Origin: Capnocytophaga sp. oral taxon 338 str. F0234
GTDB taxonomy: Bacteria; Bacteroidota; Bacteroidia; Flavobacteriales; Flavobacteriaceae
Reading direction: 5' to 3'
Length of the DNA: 56,856 bases
Assembly (NCBI RefSeq): GCF_000192225.1
Contig: NZ_GL872413.1
Coordinates: forward strand, 2,304,089-2,360,944
Shown here: piece after piece, positions 27,241 through 36,586 of the stretch
How the letters are laid out: each line of letters begins with the position of its first letter
Numbering within the stretch: the stretch's first letter is position 1
Made by a program: the position numbers and the translations under genes
The notes under the pieces: model-generated
What the model was told of the DNA's origin: nothing
Seen by the model: only the letters and a program-made list of their open reading frames with translations
Databases searched by the model: none

Positions 27241-29352
27241 TTAACTAAGAATTTGATAGGCTGCAAATGCAGAAAGATAAGCAAAGCCTGTCATAAAAAG
27301 CCATTGAATGATTGCCCATTTCCAACTATTGGTTTCCTTGCGCACAATAGAAAAAGTGCTGATACATTGCATAGCAGAGGCAAAAAATAACAGAATAGAA
27401 ACTCCTGTAGCAAGATTGAACATTGGTGTACCATCAGGACGCTTTTCCTGTTGCAGTCGCGTAATGACTGTACGCTGCTGGGCTTCTCCTTCTTCCACAT
27501 CCACCTCTCCTAAACTATAAATAGTAGCCAAAGTACTTACAAATGTTTCCCGTGCAGCAAAAGAACCTAATACAGCAATACTAATCTTCCAATCATAGCC
27601 TAAAGGACGAAAAACAGGCTCTACCCACTTACCCATATTTCCTAATAAAGAATTCTCAGTACGATAACCCAACAAATAATGTTCCTTTTCATCTTCATCC
27701 CAGCCATTTTGTAATGCAAGTTTTTCTGTATATGCCTCAGCATTACGATACTTTTGAGTAATTCCATGAGTCTGTAGAAACCAAATGAGTACCGTTATAA
27801 AAAAGATAATCTTCCCTGCATTAACTACAAAAGCTTTTGATTTCTCATACACAGTTAGTAACACATTACGTATCAGAGGCAGTTTGTAGGTAGGCATTTC
27901 TATGATAAAATGAGACTTGAAAGAATTCTTTAATACTAAGAATTTGCTCAGAAGCCACGCTGAAAAAATAGCCATAAATACCCCCAACATATAGAGAAGA
28001 AAGAGAGCTACAGCCTGATTATCAAAGAAAAAATAATTCCCTTCTGGAATAACTAATTTTATCATAATCAAGTATATAGGAAGCCTTGCTGAACAGGTAA
28101 TAAAAGGAGTTACCAAAATAACAATAAGCCGCTCCTTCCAACTTTCAATAGTACGAGTAGCCATCACTGCAGGAATAGCACACGCAGCACCTGAAATCAG
28201 TGGAATTGTACTCTTCCCATTAATCCCAAAAGGACGCATAATCCTATCCATTAGGAAGACAACCCTGCTCATATAACCACTCTCTTCCAATAAGGAGATA
28301 AAGAAAAAAAGTAAAGCTATTTGAGGAACAAAGGAGACTACTGCTGTAAGCCCAGGTATAACTCCATCCACCAAAAGAGAGGTAAGGGATCCCTCTGGTA
28401 ATACCTCGGATATCCATTCACCTACCCATGCCAAAGCATTCTCTATCCACCCTTTAGGATATTCACTTACATAAAAAATTACTTGAAAAATAAGTAGTAA
28501 TATTACCATAAAAATAAGATAACCCCATACCTTATGTAAGAGTATCTTGTCCAATAGAGCACGAGTTCCTACTGCTGTTACCTTATAAGTATCCTTCAAA
28601 GCATTATTAATCACCTGATAGCGAAGAATCGTTTCCCGCTGTTGCATGCGCTTAATCTCTGCCTCTGTTTTTATGTTCTCTTTCTGAATTTCTACTTTAC
28701 GTAAGTTACCTACCATTTCAAAATTCTGAGAAATAACCATCCAGAGCTTACCCAATTCCTCATTAGGAAACTTTTCTTTCAAGAATCGGAAGAAAGTAGG
28801 ATCAATGCGGTTAATATCTAATATTGGCTCTAAAGGGAGCTTTCTATAATTGATAATAAGGTTCTTAAGGGTCTCTATCCCTGTCTTTTGTCGGGTACTT
28901 ATAAGGGCAATTCGCGTGTGAAGTTGTGATTCAAGCGCCGGAATATCAATAGTAATTCCACGAGATTTCATCCTATCTGCCATATTAATAGCCAATATCG
29001 TGGGAATCTTGAAGTCCTTTATTTGAGTGAAGAGATATAAGTTTTGCTTAAGGTTCTCCACATCAGCCACCACCACTACTACATCCGGGAATTCAATGTC
29101 ATCTCTGTCCAACAAACAACTAATAGCTACCTTCTCATCCATGGAGTTAGGATTGGTACTATAAGTACCTGGCAAGTCATATACACGAGCATGGAGTGTC
29201 TGGGAAAGCTTACAGAAACCTACCTTCTTATCCACAGTAACTCCAGGATAATTCCCTACATGCTGGTTCATTCCCGTAAGAAGATTAAAAATAGAGGTCT
29301 TTCCTACATTAGGATTTCCTATGAGGGCTACTTTGATTTGATTCTTACTCAT
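27241..29352 (-). CDS. feoB: Ferrous iron transport protein B
   Basis: A 703-residue inner-membrane GTP-gated Fe(II) importer. The N-terminal G domain has G1 GNPNVGKTS (12-20), the G3 motif DLPGTYS, and G4 NMAD; then a helical NFeoB segment and two Gate domains with about eight membrane helices, containing GAACAIPAVMATR and ITCSARLPIY. The conserved Cys in both Gate segments is present. It overlaps feoA by eight bases. No feoC gene is nearby, as is usual in Bacteroidota. Confidence 0.95.
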   Translation of the reverse strand: MSKNQIKVALIGNPNVGKTSIFNLLTGMNQHVGNYPGVTVDKKVGFCKLSQTLHARVYDLPGTYSTNPNSMDEKVAISCLLDRDDIEFPDVVVVVADVENLKQNLYLFTQIKDFKIPTILAINMADRMKSRGITIDIPALESQLHTRIALISTRQKTGIETLKNLIINYRKLPLEPILDINRIDPTFFRFLKEKFPNEELGKLWMVISQNFEMVGNLRKVEIQKENIKTEAEIKRMQQRETILRYQVINNALKDTYKVTAVGTRALLDKILLHKVWGYLIFMVILLLIFQVIFYVSEYPKGWIENALAWVGEWISEVLPEGSLTSLLVDGVIPGLTAVVSFVPQIALLFFFISLLEESGYMSRVVFLMDRIMRPFGINGKSTIPLISGAACAIPAVMATRTIESWKERLIVILVTPFITCSARLPIYLIMIKLVIPEGNYFFFDNQAVALFLLYMLGVFMAIFSAWLLSKFLVLKNSFKSHFIIEMPTYKLPLIRNVLLTVYEKSKAFVVNAGKIIFFITVLIWFLQTHGITQKYRNAEAYTEKLALQNGWDEDEKEHYLLGYRTENSLLGNMGKWVEPVFRPLGYDWKISIAVLGSFAARETFVSTLATIYSLGEVDVEEGEAQQRTVITRLQQEKRPDGTPMFNLATGVSILLFFASAMQCISTFSIVRKETNSWKWAIIQWLFMTGFAYLSAFAAYQILS

Positions 29353-29590
29353 TTGTAGTGGATTTACATGGTTCTATCTCAATATATTGCCCCATTTCCT
29401 TACGGATAGCCAGATGAATATCATTAATAATCAAATAAAAAGGGTCTCCTAAGGGAGCAATCTCTACAAGTTTTATTTCATTACCAGGTAGGCACCCCAG
29501 TTCTAATAATTTAATGGGAAGCATCTCTGTATTCACCTCTTTAATAAGGTACTTCTCTCCACGCTTCATTTTATTAACTGTAAGCGTCAT
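29345..29590 (-). CDS. feoA: Ferrous iron transport protein A
   Basis: An 81-residue SH3-like cytoplasmic protein needed for full FeoB activity. The layout is typical: ...LLELGCLPGNEIKLV..., GDPFYLIIND and IRKEMGQYIEI. It is read just before feoB, with overlapping ends, from a promoter shared in the intergenic gap with a divergent unknown membrane-protein gene. Confidence 0.88.
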   Translation of the reverse strand: MTLTVNKMKRGEKYLIKEVNTEMLPIKLLELGCLPGNEIKLVEIAPLGDPFYLIINDIHLAIRKEMGQYIEIEPCKSTTNE

Positions 29591-29617
29591 ATTTTATTTA
29601 TACTTAATTTAAAGAAG

Positions 29618-29625
29618 CAAAGATA
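29618..29625 (-). promoter_or_regulatory. feoAB promoter -7 element
   Basis: Minus strand reads TATCTTTG, with a leader of about 23 bases to feoA. Divergent to the element at 29658-29665. I see no convincing Fur-type inverted repeat. Confidence 0.5.
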
Positions 29626-29657
29626 CTATTTTTTTCCTAAGTATAAAAAATTTTATT

Positions 29658-29665
29658 TACTTTTG
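29658..29665 (+). promoter_or_regulatory. Promoter -7 element of the unknown membrane-protein gene
   Basis: TACTTTTG matches TAnnTTTG and lies 28 bases before the start codon at 29694. No TTG at -33. Confidence 0.45.
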
Positions 29666-29693
29666 TCATGAATTTTAACAAGTATTCAAAAGC

Positions 29694-31139
29694 ATGAAAA
29701 ACTATCTATTACGCTCAATAGTATTGGTGCAAATCTGCTTCTTGTTATTGGTAGGGTTACTTATCTTTATGACAGATATGATTGATAATCACCTCTATAT
29801 AAATGGAGGAAGTCCTGCAAGTGAGCTCACCGAGATGTTACTTTCCCCTTTCTACTTACTGACAGACAATAGCCAGTATGCAAGTTCTTTCCTCCTACTC
29901 TTGCACTCTATGTGTCTTTTCTTATTCTTTTCGATGGTAGTAGGAATTATTATTGGCATTATCTGGTATTATATAAAGAAAAAATCACTCACTCCTATAC
30001 CTTGGATGGCTGATTTGCTACTTACAGAGGGTATCTTCATAGCTGTATTGTTTATTAGCTACCTTATCATATATATTTTTCATCATTTTTCTTTCGAAAT
30101 AGAAAAAGATGCATCCCTTTCTATATTCTTATTTACCCTTATGGGATGTCTTCCTGTATTTCTTATAGGAAGATGGCTTTGGCGACGAGGTATGCGGCTA
30201 CTGGGAGGAATCACTTTGAATATTTACGGTATCGCCCTCGTTTTTGTTTCGGCTGTAAGTATCTATGCCTATGGGCAAGGAGATGAAAAGGACTTGGATC
30301 AGTACACCTATTCGAATCAGGACTATCCAGAGGAAACCTCTTATTACCACTATGAAGAAGAAGAATCTGAAGAAGAAGATCCTTACTCAGATGTCCTATA
30401 CGAGGAGGATGATATTGTCTATTCAGAGGAGAATAATACATATCTCACCTATAATCCTTTTGATTTTAAGGCAAAGAGCGAAGATTATCTCACCTTTGAC
30501 AAGCCTGGGGAGTATTACAAGTGGAATTTTGAGAAATTCAACAGTGATTTTATGAAAAAAATACTCTCTGACTACCAAAACATATTCTTCTTAGAGGATA
30601 TTACACCTACTATAAAACCTACAGGTCAAAAGAAAATAGATGAAAAGAACCAAGCACTCCGTGATTTTGTTAATTACTTAGGAACAGACTCTTATGTACT
30701 TAGTTGCTTTTGGCATTTCTTCAAAAATATTATTTTGGATCACATGAAGCTCAATCAGCTAATACGTTATTCCTCAAGAGCGAGATTTCTTCTTAAGATA
30801 TATTACCTGAACAACACCCCTGCACTGTATGAAGATATAGATAGAGTCATGCAGATCTCCTATGTAGAAGAAAGAATCGATGGTCGTATTACAGAAGAAG
30901 AATTTCTAAAGGCTCAGGTTAAGTTACTTAGAGCTGTATACAGAAACTATGATGTTACAGAAATTGACCGAGACTTACTCAATAGTAATATAGGAACAGA
31001 TGAAATTCGTTGGGCTTATTCTTTTTGGGCACGTAGATATAAGGAGAATAATATCCCGATCGTTTTAGGTATCCTTTTAGATGTAGATCGTTATGTTAAG
31101 GAAAAACACCCGACTGAGTATGATTATCCTCAGATATAA
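29694..31139 (+). CDS. Unknown membrane protein with acidic Tyr/Glu linker
   Basis: A 481-residue protein I do not recognise. Five likely membrane helices lie at about 7-27, 66-93, 111-130, 142-160 and 170-192. Residues about 197-249 form an extremely acidic, tyrosine-rich stretch (EEEESEEEDPYSDV among others), followed by a helical domain of about 230 residues without known motifs, ending in a Lys/Tyr-rich tail. The N-terminal half resembles a membrane sensor or transporter anchor; the acidic linker could bind metal ions. It is divergent from feoAB, 103 bases apart, so a link to iron is possible but unproven. Confidence 0.72.
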   Translation: MKNYLLRSIVLVQICFLLLVGLLIFMTDMIDNHLYINGGSPASELTEMLLSPFYLLTDNSQYASSFLLLLHSMCLFLFFSMVVGIIIGIIWYYIKKKSLTPIPWMADLLLTEGIFIAVLFISYLIIYIFHHFSFEIEKDASLSIFLFTLMGCLPVFLIGRWLWRRGMRLLGGITLNIYGIALVFVSAVSIYAYGQGDEKDLDQYTYSNQDYPEETSYYHYEEEESEEEDPYSDVLYEEDDIVYSEENNTYLTYNPFDFKAKSEDYLTFDKPGEYYKWNFEKFNSDFMKKILSDYQNIFFLEDITPTIKPTGQKKIDEKNQALRDFVNYLGTDSYVLSCFWHFFKNIILDHMKLNQLIRYSSRARFLLKIYYLNNTPALYEDIDRVMQISYVEERIDGRITEEEFLKAQVKLLRAVYRNYDVTEIDRDLLNSNIGTDEIRWAYSFWARRYKENNIPIVLGILLDVDRYVKEKHPTEYDYPQI

Positions 31140-31146
31140 CTATCAA

Positions 31147-31180
31147 ATAAGGCGAGCTGCTTTAGAGTAGCTCGCCTTAT
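31147..31180. terminator. Bidirectional terminator between convergent genes
   Basis: Perfect 12-base arms (ATAAGGCGAGCT / AGCTCGCCTTAT) around a 10-base loop, with A/T-rich flanks on both sides. Lies between the unknown membrane-protein gene and alaS. Confidence 0.85.
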
Positions 31181-31181
31181 A

Positions 31182-33815
31182 TTATAATAAAAATTTCACT
31201 TTTTCTAAAGCTTCAATAATACCTTCAGGTTTTTTACCTCCTGCAGTAGCAAAGAAAGGTTGACCTCCACCACCTCCATGAATATATTTGCCAAGCTCAC
31301 GTACAATCTTGCCTGCATCCAAACTTTTACTCTTAGTAAGTTCTTTATTAATATAACACAATAGCATTGCTTTTCCTCCTTCTTGGACAGTTCCAAAGAG
31401 TATAAAGGCATCTTTGACTTCTTCTCCTAACATAAAAGCCAAATCCTTAAGAGTAGCCAAATCCAAATTCAATTGCTTGGTAAGGCATTGTATCCCATTT
31501 ATAGGGATAAATTCTTTCTTCAACCCTTCTTTCAATTGTTTGGCTTGTTCTCGCTTAAGTTGTTCTATTTCCTTATGCAATTGTGCATTTTCTTCTTGTA
31601 AATTTATAATCGATTTGATAGGCTCTTGAGGATTCTTAAGCGATGCCTTGATCCCTTCCAAGAGAGCCTCCTGATCGGCAAAATACTTGAGTGCTCCTGC
31701 ACTGGTAATAGCCTCAATACGACGGATTCCAGCCGCTACAGCTCCCTCTGAAATGATCTTGAAGAACCATATATCTCCCGTATTCTTTACATGAGTTCCT
31801 CCACAGAGTTCCTTACTCTCCCCAAACTGAATCATACGCACATGGTCTCCATATTTTTCTCCAAAAAGAGCCATAGCGCCTGACTCTATTGCTTGCCTAA
31901 TAGGTATATTACGATGCTCTTCAAGAGGGATTTTCTCAAAGATACGCTTGTTCACCAATCGCTCTACCTTCCTAAGCTCCTCCTGAGTAAGTTTAGCAAA
32001 ATGAGAAAAATCAAAGCGTAAGGATTCAGGAGCCACATGAGAGCCTTTTTGTTCTACATGGGTACCCAATACTTCACGTAGAGCTTGATGAAGTAAGTGA
32101 GTGGCACTGTGATTTGCCTCTGCCAAAGTACGTGACAGAGAGGCTACTTCTGCTTGAAATGGATCATTAAGATTCTCTGGAAGATGCTCTGCGATATGAA
32201 TAATTAAGTTGTTTTCTTTCTTAGTATCCAAAATATAGATAAGTTCGCCATTGGCTGCCTGCAAAGTCCCTTTATCTCCTACTTGTCCTCCTCCTTCTGG
32301 ATAAAAAGGTGTTGTATTAAAGACTAATTGATAGAGTGTACCGTCTTTTTGGCTTTCTACTTTACGATATTTCACAAGGCGCACGATAGCTTTTAAAGTA
32401 TCATACCCAATAAATTCTTCCTCTTCATCATCACGGAGTATTACCCAATCATCTGCTTTTACTTGAGCAGCCGCACGAGAACGTTCCTTTTGTTTCTGTA
32501 AGTTCTCTTCAAAACCTCTTTCATCCAAAGTCATTCCTTTTTCTGAAAGAATCAATGCTGTCAGATCCTTAGGAAAACCATAAGTATCATAGAGCTCAAA
32601 AGCCTTACTACCTGAAAGTTGCTTATCTGGATTATTTTGTATCATTACATCCAACATCAATAAGCCTTGCTCCAAAGTACGCAAGAAAGAGGCTTCCTCC
32701 TCCTTAATAACACTCATAATAAGGAATTGTTGTTTTTCTAATTCAGGAAAGGTACTTCCCATTTGTTTGGAAAGGGTTTCTACTAATTTATAGATAAAGG
32801 GTTCTTTCTGTCCTAAGAAAGTAAAACCATAGCGGATAGCCCTTCTAAGGATGCGACGAATTACATAGCCTGCTCCATTATTGGAGGGCAATTGACCATC
32901 GGCAATAGCAAAGGCTACCGCCCTAATATGGTCAGAAACTACACGGATAGCTACATTTATCTCCTCTTGCTCTGGGGTTACATTTGTACCATTACTATAT
33001 TTGCTTTTAGTTATTTCTTCTACTTTATGGATAAGGGGCGTGAAAACATCTGTATCATAGTTAGATTGTTTCTTCTGTAAGACCATACAAAGCCTTTCAA
33101 AACCCATTCCTGTATCCACATTATGCGCAGGGAGCTTTTCTAAAGAACCGTCTGCTTTACGATTGAACTCCATGAATACATTATTCCAAATTTCAATCAC
33201 CTGCGGATGATCACGATTAACCAAATCACGTCCAGGTATTTCAGCTTTCTCCTCCTCAGAACGGATATCCACATGTATCTCTGAACAAGGCCCACACGGA
33301 CCCTGATCTCCCATTTCCCAGAAATTATCTTTTTTATTTCCTAAAAGGATATGATCCTCTGCAATACGTTCTTTCCAAATATCATAAGCCTCTTGATCAA
33401 GAGGAACTCCCTCCTCAGGACTTCCCTCAAAAACAGTTACATAAAGGTTTTCCTTAGGAATTCTATAGACTTCTGTCAAGAGCTCCCATGCCCAACTAAT
33501 AGCTTCTCTCTTAAAGTAGTCACCAAATGACCAATTACCAAGCATTTCAAACATAGTGTGATGGTAAGTGTCCCTGCCTACTTCCTCCAAATCATTATGC
33601 TTTCCTGATACACGAAGACACTTTTGGGTATCTACAACTCTTTTTTGCTTAGGTTTAGCATTACCAAGGAAATACTCCTTGAACTGATTCATCCCCGCAT
33701 TGGTGAACATCAGTGTAGGATCATTCTTGATAACCATAGGAGCAGAAGGCACAATAACATGTCCCTTACTTTCAAAAAATTTTAAAAATTGTTGTCTTAT
33801 CTCTTGTGAGGTCAT
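31182..33815 (-). CDS. alaS: Alanyl-tRNA synthetase
   Basis: An 877-residue class II synthetase that charges tRNA-Ala. The N-terminal catalytic core begins [19 protein letters not shown] and includes motif 2 ([18 protein letters not shown]). The editing domain has the zinc site HSATHLLH and CGGTH, which removes mischarged Ser and Gly. A coiled coil near 735-765 leads into the C-Ala domain at the end. Length is standard. Confidence 0.96.
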   Translation of the reverse strand: MTSQEIRQQFLKFFESKGHVIVPSAPMVIKNDPTLMFTNAGMNQFKEYFLGNAKPKQKRVVDTQKCLRVSGKHNDLEEVGRDTYHHTMFEMLGNWSFGDYFKREAISWAWELLTEVYRIPKENLYVTVFEGSPEEGVPLDQEAYDIWKERIAEDHILLGNKKDNFWEMGDQGPCGPCSEIHVDIRSEEEKAEIPGRDLVNRDHPQVIEIWNNVFMEFNRKADGSLEKLPAHNVDTGMGFERLCMVLQKKQSNYDTDVFTPLIHKVEEITKSKYSNGTNVTPEQEEINVAIRVVSDHIRAVAFAIADGQLPSNNGAGYVIRRILRRAIRYGFTFLGQKEPFIYKLVETLSKQMGSTFPELEKQQFLIMSVIKEEEASFLRTLEQGLLMLDVMIQNNPDKQLSGSKAFELYDTYGFPKDLTALILSEKGMTLDERGFEENLQKQKERSRAAAQVKADDWVILRDDEEEEFIGYDTLKAIVRLVKYRKVESQKDGTLYQLVFNTTPFYPEGGGQVGDKGTLQAANGELIYILDTKKENNLIIHIAEHLPENLNDPFQAEVASLSRTLAEANHSATHLLHQALREVLGTHVEQKGSHVAPESLRFDFSHFAKLTQEELRKVERLVNKRIFEKIPLEEHRNIPIRQAIESGAMALFGEKYGDHVRMIQFGESKELCGGTHVKNTGDIWFFKIISEGAVAAGIRRIEAITSAGALKYFADQEALLEGIKASLKNPQEPIKSIINLQEENAQLHKEIEQLKREQAKQLKEGLKKEFIPINGIQCLTKQLNLDLATLKDLAFMLGEEVKDAFILFGTVQEGGKAMLLCYINKELTKSKSLDAGKIVRELGKYIHGGGGGQPFFATAGGKKPEGIIEALEKVKFLL

Positions 33816-33849
33816 ATACTAAAATATTATACCTTAAATAAAAATCGGG

Positions 33850-33879
33850 CAAAGATACAAAATAAATATCAATTGCCAA
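33850..33879 (-). promoter_or_regulatory. alaS promoter
   Basis: On the minus strand TTG (33877-33879), a 19-base spacer and TATCTTTG (33850-33857); leader about 30 bases. Confidence 0.65.
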
Positions 33880-33991
33880 TTATTGCTCATACATTAAATT
33901 TGTGGTTTTTCTTATATATTTTCCTACCTTGTTAAACTCCTATCCTTGAGATTCACTGATCATTTATAAGAGGAATATGCTTGACTATCCT

Positions 33992-34771
33992 TTAAAAGTT
34001 TTCATAATGGACTTGTACTCCCGTTGGAGCAAAGGATTGGAGGATTTCCACATTTTTATTGGTCAACCAAAGATGTGATGGAGTAGCCTTATTCTCTGTA
34101 AGTAACTGATTTTGAGAAAGTATACGTTGAGTTTGCTTAGCTACCGCTTCTGCTGAGTCCATGATACGAACTTTTTCGGGTAGGATTTCTGAGATAAGTG
34201 AGGTAAGGTAAGGATAATGAGTACAGCCTAAGACAAGATAGTCCATATTTTGTTCTATCATAGGTTGAAGGTATTTCTCTAAAAGTTCTATCATTTCAGG
34301 AGTATTGATTCTACCCTCTTCAATAAGAGGTACTAAGCCCACTCCTTCTTGCTTTATTACATGGATACCCTTATCAAACAATTGCTGACAGGTACGAGCA
34401 AAGAATGCACTACGAAGGGTGCTCTGTGTCGCCAATACACCAATGGTCTTAGTTTGACTATAAAGCCCCGCTGGCTTTATAGCAGGTTCTATTCCTATAA
34501 AAGGTACTTTATACTTAGCTCTAAGATGACTAATAGCATTAGTGGTAGCTGTATTACAGGCAACTATAATGAGCTTACTATTATGTTCAAGCAAATATTC
34601 TGTATTCTTTTCACAAAGAGCTATAATCTCCTCAGAGGTCTTCTCTCCATAAGGAGCATGGATACTATCGGCTAAAAATAGGGTATCCTCATAAGGGAGC
34701 AAACGCACTAAAGTACGCCAGATAGTGGTTCCTCCTACTCCCGAATCAAATAATCCAATTGGGGTATTCAT
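33992..34771 (-). CDS. murI: Glutamate racemase
   Basis: A 259-residue racemase producing D-glutamate for peptidoglycan. Signature motifs are present: GLFDSGVGGTT with Asp9, ACNTATT with catalytic Cys72, and LGCTHYP with the second catalytic Cys. Length and motif spacing are normal. It is flanked by two TAnnTTTG elements directly upstream. No other cell-wall genes are next to it. Confidence 0.94.
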   Translation of the reverse strand: MNTPIGLFDSGVGGTTIWRTLVRLLPYEDTLFLADSIHAPYGEKTSEEIIALCEKNTEYLLEHNSKLIIVACNTATTNAISHLRAKYKVPFIGIEPAIKPAGLYSQTKTIGVLATQSTLRSAFFARTCQQLFDKGIHVIKQEGVGLVPLIEEGRINTPEMIELLEKYLQPMIEQNMDYLVLGCTHYPYLTSLISEILPEKVRIMDSAEAVAKQTQRILSQNQLLTENKATPSHLWLTNKNVEILQSFAPTGVQVHYENF

Positions 34772-34797
34772 AAGTTATCAATTAACAGGCAAAAGTA

Positions 34798-34805
34798 CAA
34801 AGATA
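34798..34805 (-). promoter_or_regulatory. murI promoter -7 element
   Basis: Minus strand reads TATCTTTG; a second match, TACTTTTG, follows directly at 34790-34797. Either would give a leader of about 15-25 bases. No clear TTG at -33. Confidence 0.45.
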
Positions 34806-34843
34806 ATTATCATTTACTTTTGTAAAAAATTGGTTTAGACAAC

Positions 34844-34870
34844 AAGGGGTATGCCAATAGCACACCCCTT
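34844..34870 (-). terminator. Hairpin terminator after the SPFH gene
   Basis: AAGGGGT (34844-34850) pairs with ACCCCTT (34864-34870); the stem extends inward by two more pairs past one mismatch. Located 28 bases after the SPFH stop; the T-rich tail on the minus strand is weak. Confidence 0.6.
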
Positions 34871-34898
34871 ATCATAATAATAATGAGAAAAACTTTTC

Positions 34899-35822
34899 TT
34901 ATTTATCCTTTTTAGCATTTTCTTTACGTACAATCTCCCCTATTTGGTTAGAGGCAGCAAAGGAAGCAATCATATTACTAAGCATTTCAGCACCTGCTTG
35001 AGGTGAATTAGGCAACAATATCAAATTGCTCTTGGCATCCTGTCCTACGGATTGAAGGGTATCATAGTGCTGAGTAACTACAATAAGAGCAGATGCTTCC
35101 TGAGAACTAATACCCACCTTGTTAAGCACATCAACACTTTCCACTAAACCTCGTGCAATCTCCCTACGTTGGTCAGCAATTCCTTGTCCTTGCAAACGCT
35201 TACTTTCGGCCTCTGCTTTAGCTTTCTCTACGATAAGGATACGTTGCGCATCTCCTTCATATTGAGCAGCCACCTTTTCACGTTCTGCTGCATTGATACG
35301 ATTCATAGCCGCTTTCACCTGTGCATCGGGGTCAATATCAGTAACTAAAGTTTTAATAATATCATATCCATAAGTTTCCATGGATTCCTGTACCTCTCGC
35401 TTCACAGCAATAGCAATATCATCTTTTTTTACAAAAACATCATCTAACTTCATTTTAGGTACCTCTGCACGTACCACATCAAAGACATAACTGGTAATCT
35501 GATCATGCGGATACTCTAATTTATAAATAGCATCATACACCTTGTCCTTAATAACAACGAACTGTACAGAAACTTTGATTTTCACAAATACATCATCCAA
35601 AGTCTTAGTTTCTACAATTACATCTAATTGCTGAATTTTAAGACTAATACGGGCAGCAATCTTATCAATAACGGGAATTTTTAATTGCAAACCTGAGTGA
35701 CGAATACTCTGAAATTTTCCAAAACGCTCAATAGAGACTGCTGTTTGTTGCCTTACTGTAAAGAATAAAGAAAAGAAAACAAACAGAAAAACTAAGCCTA
35801 AAATTATGTAGGTATAACTCAT
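34899..35822 (-). CDS. SPFH/Band 7 (stomatin, QmcA-like) membrane protein
   Basis: A protein of 307 residues with one N-terminal helix (MSYTYIILGLVFLFVFF) and an SPFH domain at about 25-190 (QQTAVSIERFGKFQSI..., VVRAEVPKMKLDDVF), then a coiled-coil tail rich in Ala, Glu and Lys. SPFH proteins form ring or cage assemblies in membrane microdomains, often with a protease partner; none is adjacent. The frame extends 18 codons further upstream to 35876, but a good promoter (35846-35876) lies inside that extension, so the ATG at 35822 is preferred. Confidence 0.85.
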   Translation of the reverse strand: MSYTYIILGLVFLFVFFSLFFTVRQQTAVSIERFGKFQSIRHSGLQLKIPVIDKIAARISLKIQQLDVIVETKTLDDVFVKIKVSVQFVVIKDKVYDAIYKLEYPHDQITSYVFDVVRAEVPKMKLDDVFVKKDDIAIAVKREVQESMETYGYDIIKTLVTDIDPDAQVKAAMNRINAAEREKVAAQYEGDAQRILIVEKAKAEAESKRLQGQGIADQRREIARGLVESVDVLNKVGISSQEASALIVVTQHYDTLQSVGQDAKSNLILLPNSPQAGAEMLSNMIASFAASNQIGEIVRKENAKKDK

Positions 35823-35845
35823 AACTAATAATATTTTAATTGGGG

Positions 35846-35876
35846 CAAAGATACAACTTTCTAAAAACAAAAACAA
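35846..35876 (-). promoter_or_regulatory. Promoter of the SPFH gene
   Basis: Minus strand: TTG (35874-35876), 20-base spacer, TATCTTTG (35846-35853). Leader about 20 bases. It decides the start codon at 35822. Confidence 0.65.
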
Positions 35877-35943
35877 TATTTTCTTTTTATTATTTTTATC
35901 CTTAAAGAAAAATTAATATCATTAAAAATCCTTTGAATAAAGG

Positions 35944-35974
35944 TTGCAAAAATAAATAAATTTACCTAATTTTG
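35944..35974 (+). promoter_or_regulatory. Promoter of the nuclease-nupC-crcB-luxS run
   Basis: TTG (35944-35946), a 20-base spacer and TAATTTTG (35967-35974). Leader about 15 bases. No terminator is seen before luxS, so four genes may be read from here. Confidence 0.7.
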
Positions 35975-35993
35975 CACTCTATTATACAGATTT

Positions 35994-36575
35994 ATGGAAT
36001 GGACACAAATGTACATAAAATCACTGGGTAATATGTCCCATAATAATTATGCTCTTCTCTTAAAAGAAACAGATGGAGCACGCCAGTTACCCATTATTAT
36101 TGGAGAATTAGAAGCCTATACTATCCAACATGGAACTTTGCGCCTTCCTACCCTTGTCCCACTAATACATGATGTCATATTAGATATCATGAAAGCTAAT
36201 GATATGCATATTGTACAAGCACAAATCACCAACTTTCGTGAGGGAATATTCTATGGGCAAATTATCTGCGAAAAAGCAGGAGAAACTTTCTCTTTCCCTA
36301 TCCGTGTTGGCGACGCTATGGCAATTGTAATCCGCTCCAGAATCCCTCTCTTTGTTGCTACATCACTTATTGAAAAATATGGCTCTCTTCCTAAAGAACC
36401 TGATACGCCAGAGGAGAAAGAAACTTATTCCAATGAACGTACTCTTCCAAAAAATAATCTAAAACGCTATCTTACAGGAGAATTAGAAAAACTAATGAAT
36501 GAGGCTATTGAACAAGAAGATTATGAATTGGCTGGTGAAATACAAGACGAACTTAATAGAAGGAAAAAAATATAA
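35994..36575 (+). CDS. Bifunctional nuclease (DUF151) protein with UVR motif
   Basis: A 193-residue cytoplasmic protein. Residues about 1-130 form the DUF151 (BFN) domain: LLLKETDGARQLPIIIGELEA, then FREGIFYGQI and RVGDAMAIVIRSRIPLFV. A C-terminal UVR-type helical hairpin follows (LEKLMNEAIEQEDYELAGEI). This domain pair is common in Bacteroidota and thought to have nuclease or redox-related activity; its cell role is unclear. It is 11 bases upstream of the nucleoside transporter gene, as in many Flavobacteriia. Confidence 0.85.
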   Translation: MEWTQMYIKSLGNMSHNNYALLLKETDGARQLPIIIGELEAYTIQHGTLRLPTLVPLIHDVILDIMKANDMHIVQAQITNFREGIFYGQIICEKAGETFSFPIRVGDAMAIVIRSRIPLFVATSLIEKYGSLPKEPDTPEEKETYSNERTLPKNNLKRYLTGELEKLMNEAIEQEDYELAGEIQDELNRRKKI

Positions 36576-36586
36576 TACAAATATCT

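Noticed and set aside
29591-29693. Fur box in the feoAB promoter region
   Set aside because: No 19-base inverted repeat resembling the Fur consensus; the TATACTTA-like bits are too degenerate.
34899-35876. SPFH protein starting at 35876
   Set aside because: The added 18 residues would be read from within the promoter; the ATG at 35822 begins the membrane helix directly.
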